A DNA stretch of 21,186 nucleotides from CAZTXD01 sp964617995 (GCA_964617995.1 CAZTXD010000054.1:1-21186), one strand, 5' to 3'; counted from the stretch's first letter, positions 6,666 to 14,519 are shown. Notes: generated by a model not told the origin, from the letters alone. Numbers and translations: made by a program.

Positions 6666-7741
6666 GGTATCCCTTGTCGCCGGGCAACCGGCTCGTGGTC
6701 AAGGTCGGCTCATCCAGCCTCGTCGCCGGAGACGGCACGCTCGATGACGGAGCCGTCGAGCGGACCGTGGAAGGGGTGGCAGAGTCGCGGCGTGCCGGGT
6801 TCCCCACAGTGCTCGTTTCGTCGGGGGCGGTGGCATGGGGCGTGTCCGCGCTCGGACTCACAGAGCGTCCCTCCGACATGCCTGGGTTGCAAGCGGCCGC
6901 GGCCGTCGGTCAAGGACGCCTCATGCATCGCTATTCGCGGGCGTTCGAGTCGCACGGGATCGTCGCCGGTCAGGTGTTGCTGACCCGCGACGTCCTCGCC
7001 AACCGCGAGCAATACCTCCACGCTCGTCAGGCACTCGATCGTATGTTGTCGGTGGGGATCGTCCCGGTCGTCAACGAAAACGACACCGTGGTCATCGACG
7101 AGCTGCGGATGGGCGACAACGACCGCCTGGCAGCGATCGTGTCTCATCTCGTGGGCGCGTCCCTGCTGGTGATACTGACCGACACAGACGGGTTGTTCTC
7201 GGCCGACCCCCGACAGGGTGAGGCCGAGTTCCTGGCGGCTGTCGACCACGCCGACGAGAAGCTCGATCTTCTGGGCGGATCGGGGCCGCTCGGTTCGGGC
7301 GGTGTCGGCTCCAAGGTGTCCGCGGCTCGTATCGCCGCCTTCTCGCGGATCCCCACCGTGGTGGCAGCAGCAGCCTCCAGCTCGCTGCCTGCCATCGTCG
7401 CCGGGGAGGATGTGGGGACGTGGGTGGAGCCCCGATCCACCGCCCTCCCGGCCCGCAAGCTCTGGATCGCTTTCTGTCAGCCGGTGGTGGGTTCGATCAC
7501 CGTCGATGACGGAGCGGCTCGGGCGCTGGCCAACGGCGGCACTTCGTTGCTGCCCGTGGGCGTGGTGGAAGTCGATGGGTTCTTCTCTCCGGGGGATGCC
7601 GTCGATGTAGTCACCCTGGAGGGACGGGTGCTGGCCCGGGGCATCGCCCGTCTGGGCAGCGGCGAGTTGGCGGTCAGGGCGGGCCGACGAGGAGGGGACG
7701 AGGCTATTCATCGCGACGACCTGGTCGTGTTCGTGACGTGA
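6662..7741 (+). CDS. proB: Glutamate 5-kinase
   Basis: A 359-residue glutamate 5-kinase, the first step of proline synthesis (glutamate + ATP to glutamyl 5-phosphate). The amino-acid-kinase domain shows VVKVGSSSL (12-20), SSGAV (53-57), NENDTV (138-143) and MGDND (150-154). The C-terminal PUA domain covers about 275-350. Length is normal for the two-domain form. ATG 6662 overlaps the obgE stop (ATGA), with GAGGAAG just upstream as ribosome-binding site. The usual partner proA is not in the window. The 3' end overlaps the convergent gene at 7704-8297 by 38 nt. Confidence 0.95.
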   Translation: MRYPLSPGNRLVVKVGSSSLVAGDGTLDDGAVERTVEGVAESRRAGFPTVLVSSGAVAWGVSALGLTERPSDMPGLQAAAAVGQGRLMHRYSRAFESHGIVAGQVLLTRDVLANREQYLHARQALDRMLSVGIVPVVNENDTVVIDELRMGDNDRLAAIVSHLVGASLLVILTDTDGLFSADPRQGEAEFLAAVDHADEKLDLLGGSGPLGSGGVGSKVSAARIAAFSRIPTVVAAAASSSLPAIVAGEDVGTWVEPRSTALPARKLWIAFCQPVVGSITVDDGAARALANGGTSLLPVGVVEVDGFFSPGDAVDVVTLEGRVLARGIARLGSGELAVRAGRRGGDEAIHRDDLVVFVT

Positions 7742-8297
7742 CGCCGGCGTCGACCGGGCCGAAGCGACGCCGCTGTCGCCAGGTGATGGTGCCCGACACG
7801 ATCATAAGCGCCAGCCCCACTCCCAGCCATGGATCGGCGCCCGGAATGGGATAGCTTCGGGCGGGAACCAGGGTCTCGACCCGGTCGACTGCCAGGTACG
7901 TCTCACCTCCGAGTTCGGGATCCGAGTGGACGAAGACACCCTCCAGGCGGACCAAGGGCCCTATTCGTCCGTGTCGCCCCGGCGGTCCGTCGACGTTGCC
8001 TGCGAACAGTGCCGGCGGGATCCGGGCTCCCAGCCCGATGTTGGTGCCGACCGGGACCCCGCCTCCCCCGATCGGTGAGGTGGCGTACGCATCGTCGTTT
8101 ACCTGCACCCACACCCCCTCGGCCCGCAGCGAGTAGTCACCGACCAGCTCGCCTGTGACGGCCAGCCTCCGGCCGTCCCAGGTCGCTGGATCGGCCACCA
8201 GCTCGCTCACGGCTACCTCGTCGACCTCCGCTCCCGAGGCGGTGGCCGGCATCAAGAGCAGGAGCAGGCAGAAGGACGCCGGGAGGAGGGTCCTCAT
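7704..8297 (-). CDS. Secreted or membrane-anchored protein of unknown function, last gene of the trk operon
   Basis: A 197-residue protein I cannot assign to a named family. Residues 1-23 look like a signal peptide (MRTLLP followed by a Leu-rich stretch, AxA-like TASGA). Residues about 28-145 are mostly short beta-like segments (RRLAVTGELVGDY, GVWVQVNDDAY, PLVRLEGVFVHS) that suggest an OB-fold-like barrel. A hydrophobic helix at about 156-173 is followed by RQRRR, consistent with a C-terminal anchor with its tail in the cytoplasm. Its ATG overlaps the stop of the upstream trkH (ATGA), so it belongs to the potassium-uptake operon by position. Its 3' end runs 38 nt into proB on the other strand. 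The OB-fold suggestion comes from the residue pattern only. Confidence 0.75.
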   Translation of the reverse strand: MRTLLPASFCLLLLLMPATASGAEVDEVAVSELVADPATWDGRRLAVTGELVGDYSLRAEGVWVQVNDDAYATSPIGGGGVPVGTNIGLGARIPPALFAGNVDGPPGRHGRIGPLVRLEGVFVHSDPELGGETYLAVDRVETLVPARSYPIPGADPWLGVGLALMIVSGTITWRQRRRFGPVDAGVTSRTRPGRRDE

Positions 8298-9790
8298 TCG
8301 CCGGCCACCGTCGAGATCACGAAACCCGCCAGAGCGAACAATGCGATGAACTCGAGCCGTCCCGCCCACATGAGAAGGATGTAGGTGAGCTGGAGCCCGA
8401 CCGGCATGCCCGGCTCGGTGATCCCCACCGAGAGGCCTACGGTCCCGGCCGCCGATACTGCCTCGAAGAGGGCGTCCTGGAGCGAGAAACCGTAAGCGGT
8501 ACCCACCATCGCTCCGAACAGATAGAGGGCGACGAACAGCAGGCTCACGGCCATCACCGACTGAGCCAGCCGGGGAGTCAGTTGCTTCGCCCCGTTCTGG
8601 TAGAAGCGCTGGCTTATCACCGAGTGCTCGGGAAGCAGGACCTCCTTGATCGTGTTGGCGAGGGTCTTGAGAGTCAGGCCGACCCTCAGGGCTTTCACGC
8701 CACCGGACGTGGAGGAGCCCATACCTCCGAGGGCCATGGCGGTGGCGATGGCTGCGAAGGCGAGTCCGCCCCAGGCGGCCAGGTCGGAGGTGGTGACCGT
8801 CGAGAAACCCGTCGAGGTGTGGGCGGAGAGAACGTGGAAGAATCCGCGGCGGACGAGAGATCCCACGTTGCCGTAGGTTCCGGCAACGACGAACCCGGCG
8901 AACACGAGGGTCGACGCCGCTATCACCGACACCGCCATCGTTCTCGTCTCCAGGTTCCTCAAGACGTTGCGCGGGCCGCGCCAGAGGGCATAGTGCACTC
9001 CGAACGAAAGCGTGCCGGCCAGCATCAGCCACATGGTGACCAGCTCGTAGGGCAGTGACCGGTAGTAGGCGAGGGAGGTCGACATGGGGGAGAAGCCACC
9101 CGTGTCGAATGCGGCGATGAAAATGGAGTATCCGTGGAGAAGCGCTCTACCCGGCTCGAAACCGAGTTGGAAGTAGCCGATCGTCCACAGGGCAGCGATT
9201 CCCAGGACTCCATGCCAAACCGAAACGAGCCATATGAAGCGGGCGGTCGAACGGACCGATGGGAACACTCGCTCGTCCCGGGCCTCACCGTGGTAGAGGG
9301 CGAGTATCCCACCGCCGGCGAAGACGGACAGGGCTGCCAGGACGATCCCCTGACCCCCGAGGAACTGGGTCGTTTGACGCCAGACGGTCATTGAGGCCGG
9401 GTTGTGGTCCACATCCGACATCACGGTCAACCCGGTGGCGGTGAACCCGCTCATCGACTCGAAGAAGGCATCGAGCCCGTCGCCGAAGTGACCGCTGAGG
9501 AGAAACGGGATGCTGCCTACTGCCGGCACCACCAGCCACGTCAGGGCCACGACGACCATGCCGTCGCCCCAGCGCAGCGACCGACCTGCCCGGGGGCGGA
9601 ACCTCTCGGTCCCCGAAGCGAGCACCCCCGCGGTCCCCGACATCGTGGCGAACCATCCCAGGGGCTGCCATTCCCCTTCCATCAACGCCACCGCCATCGG
9701 GAGCAGCCCGGCGGCGGCGAGAACCCACAGGATCCTGCCCAGATAGAAGGCGATGAGAGCGACGTCGTCGCGGTGGGGCTTCAGCAGCAT
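8294..9790 (-). CDS. trkH: TrkH/KtrB-family potassium channel-like subunit (first copy)
   Basis: A 498-residue polytopic membrane protein of the SKT superfamily that forms the K+ pore of Trk/Ktr uptake systems. Four P-loop repeats are recognisable: GFTATGLT (115-122), FDTGGFSP (228-235), HTSTGFST (324-331) and AAGTVGLSVG (447-456). The intracellular-gate segment GGMGSSTSGGVKALRV is at 355-370. Its start overlaps the stop of a 46-residue membrane protein gene (TGATG) and its stop overlaps the next gene (ATGA). The closest RCK partners are the two single-domain proteins upstream, suggesting a Ktr-like or split-Trk assembly. No Shine-Dalgarno is visible, so coupling from upstream is likely. It differs strongly in sequence from the other TrkH in this operon. 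Confidence 0.9.
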   Translation of the reverse strand: MLLKPHRDDVALIAFYLGRILWVLAAAGLLPMAVALMEGEWQPLGWFATMSGTAGVLASGTERFRPRAGRSLRWGDGMVVVALTWLVVPAVGSIPFLLSGHFGDGLDAFFESMSGFTATGLTVMSDVDHNPASMTVWRQTTQFLGGQGIVLAALSVFAGGGILALYHGEARDERVFPSVRSTARFIWLVSVWHGVLGIAALWTIGYFQLGFEPGRALLHGYSIFIAAFDTGGFSPMSTSLAYYRSLPYELVTMWLMLAGTLSFGVHYALWRGPRNVLRNLETRTMAVSVIAASTLVFAGFVVAGTYGNVGSLVRRGFFHVLSAHTSTGFSTVTTSDLAAWGGLAFAAIATAMALGGMGSSTSGGVKALRVGLTLKTLANTIKEVLLPEHSVISQRFYQNGAKQLTPRLAQSVMAVSLLFVALYLFGAMVGTAYGFSLQDALFEAVSAAGTVGLSVGITEPGMPVGLQLTYILLMWAGRLEFIALFALAGFVISTVAGE

Positions 9791-9930
9791 CAGATGAGCA
9801 GCATCATCCAGGCGATGACGGTCACGACTCCGAGGACGACGGCCAGCGCGAGGATCTCCGCCAACAGGTGAATAACTCCCCCCACCATGTCGGACCTGTT
9901 GGTGATCGTCGGTGGCCGATGTGTCCTCAT
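9790..9930 (-). CDS. 46-residue single-helix membrane protein between trkA and trkH
   Basis: A small open reading frame encoding 46 residues. Residues 1-14 are polar and basic (MRTHRPPTITNRSD). Residues about 19-46 form one long hydrophobic helix containing His21, Glu25 and a WMM cluster, ending LLI. Its ATG overlaps the stop of the RCK gene (ATGA) and its TGA overlaps the trkH start (TGATG). It therefore fills the gap exactly and is probably translated in a coupled chain. Predicted topology is one transmembrane segment with the basic N-terminus inside. By position it could be an accessory subunit of the TrkH complex, in the way KdpF accompanies KdpA. That is analogy, not homology. I do not recognise the family. 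Confidence 0.75.
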   Translation of the reverse strand: MRTHRPPTITNRSDMVGGVIHLLAEILALAVVLGVVTVIAWMMLLI

Positions 9931-10583
9931 GCGTATTCCCCGCGGATCACCGCCCTGGTCTCCTCTTCGTTGTGGGCGAAGGTGACGACCATGATCTTGT
10001 CACCGGGCATCACCTGATCTTGACCGGCGGGGATGAGAACCTCGTCTCCTCGCCTTATCGCCGCCAGGACGGTGTTGGCGGGAAGGCCGAGCGCCGCCAC
10101 CGCCGCCGGAGACCGGCCGGTCGGCACCTCGATCTCGACCAGGCTCGCCTCGCCCTTGCCGAGAGCGGCCACTCGGGTGAGATCCCCCAGATCGAGTTGC
10201 TGTTCGAGGACCTGTACGAACAGGTCGGTCACCGAGACGCGGGGCACGGCCAAAGCGTCGAACGTTCGTGCGTTGCGCGGGTCGTTGACGCGAGCCAGTA
10301 CCTTCTCGCACCCGAACGCAGTGCGGGCGAGCTGGCATGCCACCAGGTTGTCTTCGTCGCTGCCGGTGACCGCCACCAGGTAGTCGGCGTGCTCGCAGTC
10401 GGCCTCATCGAGGATGCGAACGTCCGTCCCGTCCCCCTGTATGACCAGGGCGCTGGTCTCTTCCGCCAGCTCCTTGGCATGAGCGGCATCCATCTCGATG
10501 ACCACCACCACTGCCCGGTCCTCGGTCAGGACCTCCGTGAGGTGGCCCCCGACCTTCCCTCCTCCGACGATGAGCACCTTCAC
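9927..10583 (-). CDS. trkA: Single-RCK TrkA-type K+ uptake regulator (second of the pair)
   Basis: A 218-residue cytoplasmic protein with one RCK unit. The Rossmann RCK_N domain (about 1-125) starts MKVLIVGGGKVGGHL, with a GGGKVG nucleotide-binding loop and acidic Glu30 at the end of beta-2. The RCK_C ligand-binding domain covers about 135-212. RCK proteins bind NAD(H) or ATP/ADP and gate TrkH/KtrB pores. The start is GTG 10583, overlapping the stop of the preceding RCK gene (GTGA). The pair of single-RCK genes resembles the ceoB-ceoC (trkA-trkB) pair of mycobacteria. Its stop overlaps the small membrane-protein gene. It probably forms a gating ring with its neighbour for the downstream TrkH. 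Confidence 0.9.
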   Translation of the reverse strand: MKVLIVGGGKVGGHLTEVLTEDRAVVVVIEMDAAHAKELAEETSALVIQGDGTDVRILDEADCEHADYLVAVTGSDEDNLVACQLARTAFGCEKVLARVNDPRNARTFDALAVPRVSVTDLFVQVLEQQLDLGDLTRVAALGKGEASLVEIEVPTGRSPAAVAALGLPANTVLAAIRRGDEVLIPAGQDQVMPGDKIMVVTFAHNEEETRAVIRGEYA

Positions 10584-11233
10584 CGGCTCTTCTCCAGGAG
10601 ATGCTCGATCCGCGACCTGACACCGTGCCGTGTGGCCGCAACGATCAGGTCTCCGGGGTCCACAGGAGTGTCGGATGCCGGAACACTGGTGGTTTCACCC
10701 CGGCGGATCGCGGCAACTCGCAGGGCACCTTCGACCTCGAGGTCGGCGACTCGCTTGCCCTTGGCGGCGAGGCCGAGTGTGAACTCGACGATGTCTACAT
10801 CGCCGGCATCGAAGGTCACGTGAATGGAGAACTCGTCGGACTTGATTCTCTCCAACGCCACCGCCGAGATGAGCCTGGTCGTCGAGATATAGGGGATCCC
10901 CAGCGCCCGGTACGAACCCTCACGTGCCGCGTCCTGAAGACGGGCCAGCACCCTCTCGACTCCGTAGACGGCCTTGGCTACCTCTGCCGCCATCAGGTTG
11001 ACGTTGTCGTCGTCAGTCATGGCGCAGAAAACGTCGGCCCGGGCGATCCGCGCCTCGGTGAGGCTGTCTACATCGAAGGCCTCGCCCAGCACGGCCAGAC
11101 CGTCGAAGGACTTCCCCAAAGCGGCAAGGGCGTCGGCGTTGTTGTCGATCACGACCACGTCGTGGCCCGCTTCGGCCAGGTCGGTGGCGAGTCGCCCACC
11201 GACCCGTCCGGCCCCTGCAATGACGATGTACAT
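10580..11233 (-). CDS. trkA: Single-RCK TrkA-type K+ uptake regulator (first of the pair)
   Basis: A 217-residue RCK protein. MYIVIAGAGRVGGRLA carries the GAGRVG loop, and Asp30 in VVVIDNN ends beta-2, as expected for an NAD(H)-type Rossmann fold. The RCK_C domain lies at about 130-206. Length and domain layout match the other single-RCK gene, but the two share only the general fold and motifs, so they are old paralogues rather than a recent duplication. ATG 11233 lacks a clear Shine-Dalgarno. A 73-nt gap with a hairpin separates it from the upstream trkH, the only real spacing inside the operon. A -10-like TAGACT on the minus strand (11269-11274) might allow separate transcription of the distal genes. 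Confidence 0.9.
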   Translation of the reverse strand: MYIVIAGAGRVGGRLATDLAEAGHDVVVIDNNADALAALGKSFDGLAVLGEAFDVDSLTEARIARADVFCAMTDDDNVNLMAAEVAKAVYGVERVLARLQDAAREGSYRALGIPYISTTRLISAVALERIKSDEFSIHVTFDAGDVDIVEFTLGLAAKGKRVADLEVEGALRVAAIRRGETTSVPASDTPVDPGDLIVAATRHGVRSRIEHLLEKSR

Positions 11234-11282
11234 ACGACCCGGCGCTCGCGATCTCCGACAGACGGCGGAGTCTAGGACTGCA

Positions 11283-11301
11283 CGCCACCGTGACGGTGGC
11301 G
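11283..11301. other. Perfect 8-bp hairpin in the trk operon spacer
   Basis: CGCCACCG and CGGTGGCG pair around a TGA loop, just downstream of the second trkH stop on the minus strand. No T-run follows on that strand. It may cause partial termination or protect the upstream message, so that the two Trk modules are made in different amounts. Confidence 0.4.
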
Positions 11302-11306
11302 GCGCC

Positions 11307-12788
11307 TCAGCGCCGCCACAGGTCCCGAGTGAACAGCAGGAGGACCGGGAAGATCTCCAGGCGCCCGACGATCATCAGGCCCGACAGCATCCACTTTCCG
11401 AGGGCGGGAATCGTGGCGTAGTTGGCAGTGGGGCCGACATCGCCCAGGCCCGGGCCGATGTTCCCGAGAGTGGCGGCGACAGCCGAGGCAGCCGTCACGA
11501 GGTCGAGTCTCTCCGAGAGGTTGGCGTCGATGAAGGTGAGTAGGAACGTCGACGTCATGAACAGGAACATGTAGAAGAGGAAGTACGACTGTATGGCCTC
11601 CACCACGGTGTCGGGTACCCGGTCACGACCGAATCGGATCGTGAACACTCCCCGCGTGTACACGAGCCGCCGCAGGTCGGTGAAGGCCGCCTTGGAGAGA
11701 ATGCCCACCCGGAAGGTCTTGACTGAGCCGGCCGTCGAGCCGGACATCCCCCCTAGGAACATGAAGCCGACCACGAGGATCTGAAGGGCGGGGCGCCACG
11801 CTCCGAAGTCGGTGGTGGCGTATCCGGTGGTGGTGACGATCGATGTCGCATTGAAGGCGGCCAACCTGATCGAAGTGGCTACTCCGTGGTCGTCGAGGAG
11901 GCCTCCCGCCACGAGGATCAGAGCCGCCAGGCAGATGAGCCCGTAGAGGCGGAACTCGGTGCTATCGAGATACTGGCGGGGCTGGCGCAGAGCCCGGAAG
12001 TGGAGGGCGAAGGAGGCTCCGGAGAGGAACATGAAGGCGGTGATCACCCACTGCGTGTAGCTGCTGAAGCCGGCGATGGACGTCGCCTCGGTGCCGAATC
12101 CGCCGGTCGACATCGTCGTGAACGAATGCACCACCGCCTGGTAGAGGCTCATCTCTCCCATCACCAGCAGGACCGTCTCGACGACGGTGAGGGCCGCATA
12201 GAGAAGCCACAGACGCTTGGCGGTCTCGCGGAAGCGGGGAGTGAGGCGGTCGGGCGTGTGCCCGGGGGCCTCCGCCCGGGCGAGCTGCATTCCGCCGGTG
12301 CCGAGCAGGGGAAGGATCGCCACCGAGAGCACGATCACCCCCATTCCGCCTACCCACTGGGTGAATCCCCGCCACAGCCCGATGCCATGAGGTAGCTCTG
12401 CGGGGTCGGCGAGGATGGAGGCGCCGGTGGTGGTGAAACCCGAGGCGGTCTCGAAGAAGGCGTCGGTAACGCCGGGAATGGTGCCGGTGAACAGGTAGGG
12501 AAGGGCACCGAAGATAGACAGGACGAACCACGCCAGGCCCACGGTGGCGAAGCCTTCCTTGACGCCTATCGGGGAGGGACGGCCCACGACCCTCCACAGG
12601 ACCAACCCGACTCCGATTGTCGTCACGGCGGCGCCCGCGATTCCCAGCGCCGTGGACCACTCCTGGTAGATCACCGACACCGTGGCCGCCAGCACCATCG
12701 AAACGCCCACCGCCGTGACCGTCGAGCCGATCACGAAGGCGAGGGTCCGGGTCAGAGATCGGGCCTCCAACGAGGTCGTGTGAGGCAT
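11307..12788 (-). CDS. trkH: TrkH-family potassium channel-like subunit (second copy)
   Basis: A 493-residue polytopic membrane protein. P-loop filter segments are GFTTTGAS (117-124), MSTGGFGT (226-233), TTTGYATT (319-326) and LGNIGPGLG (441-449). The conserved gate stretch GGMSGSTAGSVKTFRV is at 346-361. This matches canonical TrkH more closely than the other copy does. The ATG overlaps the upstream double-RCK TrkA stop by one base (TGATG), so the two form a classical TrkA-TrkH pair. It imports K+ driven by membrane potential, with gating by the RCK ring. It is the second gene of the operon. Confidence 0.92.
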   Translation of the reverse strand: MPHTTSLEARSLTRTLAFVIGSTVTAVGVSMVLAATVSVIYQEWSTALGIAGAAVTTIGVGLVLWRVVGRPSPIGVKEGFATVGLAWFVLSIFGALPYLFTGTIPGVTDAFFETASGFTTTGASILADPAELPHGIGLWRGFTQWVGGMGVIVLSVAILPLLGTGGMQLARAEAPGHTPDRLTPRFRETAKRLWLLYAALTVVETVLLVMGEMSLYQAVVHSFTTMSTGGFGTEATSIAGFSSYTQWVITAFMFLSGASFALHFRALRQPRQYLDSTEFRLYGLICLAALILVAGGLLDDHGVATSIRLAAFNATSIVTTTGYATTDFGAWRPALQILVVGFMFLGGMSGSTAGSVKTFRVGILSKAAFTDLRRLVYTRGVFTIRFGRDRVPDTVVEAIQSYFLFYMFLFMTSTFLLTFIDANLSERLDLVTAASAVAATLGNIGPGLGDVGPTANYATIPALGKWMLSGLMIVGRLEIFPVLLLFTRDLWRR

Positions 12789-14119
12789 CAGGGAGCGAAC
12801 AGCTGAGAGGACTCTTCGATCTCGTCCGGCAAGGAGAAGAGGATCACTCTGTCGCCGACCCTGATGCGGGTAGAGCCGTCAGGCACGAATGTCGTCCCGT
12901 CCCGTGAGATCCCCCCTACGACGACCCCGCGGGCCAGCTCCAACTCCACCAGGGAGGAGCCCACCGCCGGGGCGCCCTCGATGACATCCAGCTCGATCGC
13001 TTCGGCATCGGTGTCGGAGAAGGTGACGACCTGCTGGATGTCGCCGTGGCGGACGAAGCGGAGGATCGCCGAAGCTGCCAGCAGGCGGCTCGACACGGCC
13101 GCGTCGATGCCGACGCCGGAGAGGAGCGACACGTAGTCGATGCGATTGAACCGGGCGATAGTGGAGGCGGCTCCCAGGGCCTTGGCCACCAGGCAGCCGG
13201 TGATGTTCACTTCGTCCCATCCGGTCAGGGCCAGCACGACGTCGGAGCCGTCGAGGTCGAGATCGCCGAACACGGCGGGATCGGTGGGGTCCCCGTGGAC
13301 GATCACCGCCTTTGGATGTCGCGACGACATGGCCGAGCACCGGGCCCGTTCCGGCTCGATCATCACCACCGAGAAACCGGCCTGGATCATGGCATCGGAG
13401 GTGAGCTCGGAGAGCCGGGTGCTGCCGGTGATGATCACCCGATCGACGTGCATGCGCCGCAGTCCCAGCAGGGACGTGGCGCGTTCCACGTTGTCGGCGG
13501 TCGTCATCAACAGAGCGTGGTCCCCGGCCAGAACCTCGGTGTCCCCGTGAGCGACGATCGTGCGTCCGTGGCGGACGATGGCGGCCACCACCCAGCCCCA
13601 TTCGGCGTGCCGCAGCCGTAGTCGGCTGAGCGGCGCCCGTGCCAGAGGCGAGTTGGGGCTGACGATGCCCCCGACGAGGACCAGCTCCCCGTCGGCGAAT
13701 CGAACCAGCTCCGATACCCCGGTCTGACGGACCAGGGCCACCAGCTCCTCCGAGGCGGTGGCGCTGGGGTCTATCACCACGTCGACTCCGAGTCGGTCGA
13801 CTCCCTCCCGCAGATCGGGGTCTTCGATCCGAGCCACCGTGCGCTTCACCCCGAGCTGGTGAGCGGTGTTGCAGGCCAGGATGTTGGCGCCATCGGAGTT
13901 GGAGACTGCGATCAGCAGGTCGGCCTTGCCCACGCCGGCTTCCTCGAGGGCGGTTATCGAGGCGCCGTTACCTACCCGGACGAGAGCGTCGATGGACTCC
14001 TGGAGATCAGCCGCCCGATCCTCGTTCGCTTCGATCACGAGCACATCCTGGCCTTCGCTCGACAGGCGTTTGGCTAGATACGAGCCGACAGCACCGGCTC
14101 CCACTATGACGATTTTCAT
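12788..14119 (-). CDS. trkA: TrkA, double-RCK potassium-uptake regulator
   Basis: A 443-residue TrkA with two tandem RCK units, each with an N-terminal Rossmann and a C-terminal ligand domain. The first starts MKIVIVGAGAVGSYLA with an intact GAGAVG loop and Glu30. The second Rossmann begins near 226 (DRVIITGSTRLSELTSD), where the glycine loop is degenerate (GSTRLS), so NAD(H) binding may be limited to the first unit. Length fits E. coli-type TrkA. I chose ATG 14119 because it gives the standard N-terminus. The frame stays open a further 33 codons upstream, but that stretch is Pro/Gln-rich and not TrkA-like. It is the first gene of the operon, and a -10-like element sits only 9 nt upstream, suggesting a very short leader. 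Confidence 0.92.
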   Translation of the reverse strand: MKIVIVGAGAVGSYLAKRLSSEGQDVLVIEANEDRAADLQESIDALVRVGNGASITALEEAGVGKADLLIAVSNSDGANILACNTAHQLGVKRTVARIEDPDLREGVDRLGVDVVIDPSATASEELVALVRQTGVSELVRFADGELVLVGGIVSPNSPLARAPLSRLRLRHAEWGWVVAAIVRHGRTIVAHGDTEVLAGDHALLMTTADNVERATSLLGLRRMHVDRVIITGSTRLSELTSDAMIQAGFSVVMIEPERARCSAMSSRHPKAVIVHGDPTDPAVFGDLDLDGSDVVLALTGWDEVNITGCLVAKALGAASTIARFNRIDYVSLLSGVGIDAAVSSRLLAASAILRFVRHGDIQQVVTFSDTDAEAIELDVIEGAPAVGSSLVELELARGVVVGGISRDGTTFVPDGSTRIRVGDRVILFSLPDEIEESSQLFAP

Positions 14120-14128
14120 GTCCGTATC

Positions 14129-14134
14129 AGGGTA
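14129..14134 (-). promoter_or_regulatory. Candidate -10 element for the trk operon
   Basis: On the minus strand TACCCT (context TTACTACCCTGA) ends 9 nt before the trkA ATG, and no Shine-Dalgarno lies between. That spacing would give an mRNA with almost no leader, common in actinobacteria. No good -35 element was seen. Confidence 0.35.
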
Positions 14135-14220
14135 GTAACGGTCCCCCTCTCTGATCGGGGCAAGCGTCACGTGTTGCTTCCCGGGTGCCGCCGGCTTCGG
14201 TTGGCTAGGCGTCGGCAAAA

Positions 14221-14350
14221 GCCCCGGGGCGAACCCAGGGTTCCAGACCCCGCTAGGGGTGGCTTGGAGCCCACAGATGGTTACGGGGTTGTCCCGGGGG
14301 ACGACCCTGGGTTCCAGCCCCCGCTAGGGGTGGTCTGTGGCCCACGGTTG
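14221..14350. repeat. Two imperfect 60-nt direct repeats, 70-nt period
   Basis: Copies at 14221-14280 and 14291-14350 are roughly three-quarters or more identical by eye. The best conserved core is GGGTTCCAG followed, after one variable base, by CCCCGCTAGGGGTGG, and then a less conserved stretch ending GCCCAC. Each copy contains the mini-palindrome CCCC-GCTA-GGGG and begins with a CCCGGGG-type palindrome. Two copies spaced by seven DNA turns could be a regulator's tandem site or two units of a dispersed repeat. No third copy was seen in the window. Confidence 0.75.
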
Positions 14351-14519
14351 ACGCCGCGCCCAGCTGGCAGCGGTCGTCTCGTCGACCTCGACCCGCATGC
14401 TGTCACCGGGCGAACAACCGCGGTTCACCGGCGGCAACCCACTGATCGGTCAGGGGAGCCGCGAGAACGAGCCTTGCCCTCCTGCCCCTACACTCCGTTG
14501 TCCGCCTTCCCCGAGGCTC

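Larger units (their letters stand above)
14120..14519. other. 400-nt non-coding region between divergent trk and moxR units
   Basis: No convincing gene lies here. It should hold promoters for both directions: TACCCT near trkA on the minus strand, and TACACT at 14489-14494 on the plus strand, 25 nt before the moxR start. It also holds a 60-nt imperfect direct repeat and the palindrome GCCCCGGGGC (14221-14230). The frame that stays open from 14397 into moxR is low-quality coding sequence and is probably leader. Confidence 0.6.

Noticed and set aside
8298..9032. Long minus-strand frame extending the unknown protein upstream through trkH
   Set aside because: That part is an out-of-frame shadow of trkH; the ATG at 8297 with ATGA overlap and a signal peptide is the sensible start.
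12962..14135. Plus-strand open frames opposite trkA
   Set aside because: Composition typical of antisense frames; no motifs, and trkA is well supported.
14120..14218. 33-residue N-terminal extension of the double-RCK TrkA
   Set aside because: The extension is Pro/Gln/Lys-rich and precedes the standard MKIVIVGAG start; it also covers the probable promoter.
14306..14330. tRNA T-arm-like sequence GGGTTCCAGCCCC in the direct repeat
   Set aside because: No anticodon arm, D arm or acceptor stem can be built around it, and the T-loop has C where a purine is expected.
14221..14350. CRISPR array
   Set aside because: Only two long, imperfect repeats with a 10-nt gap and no cas genes nearby.
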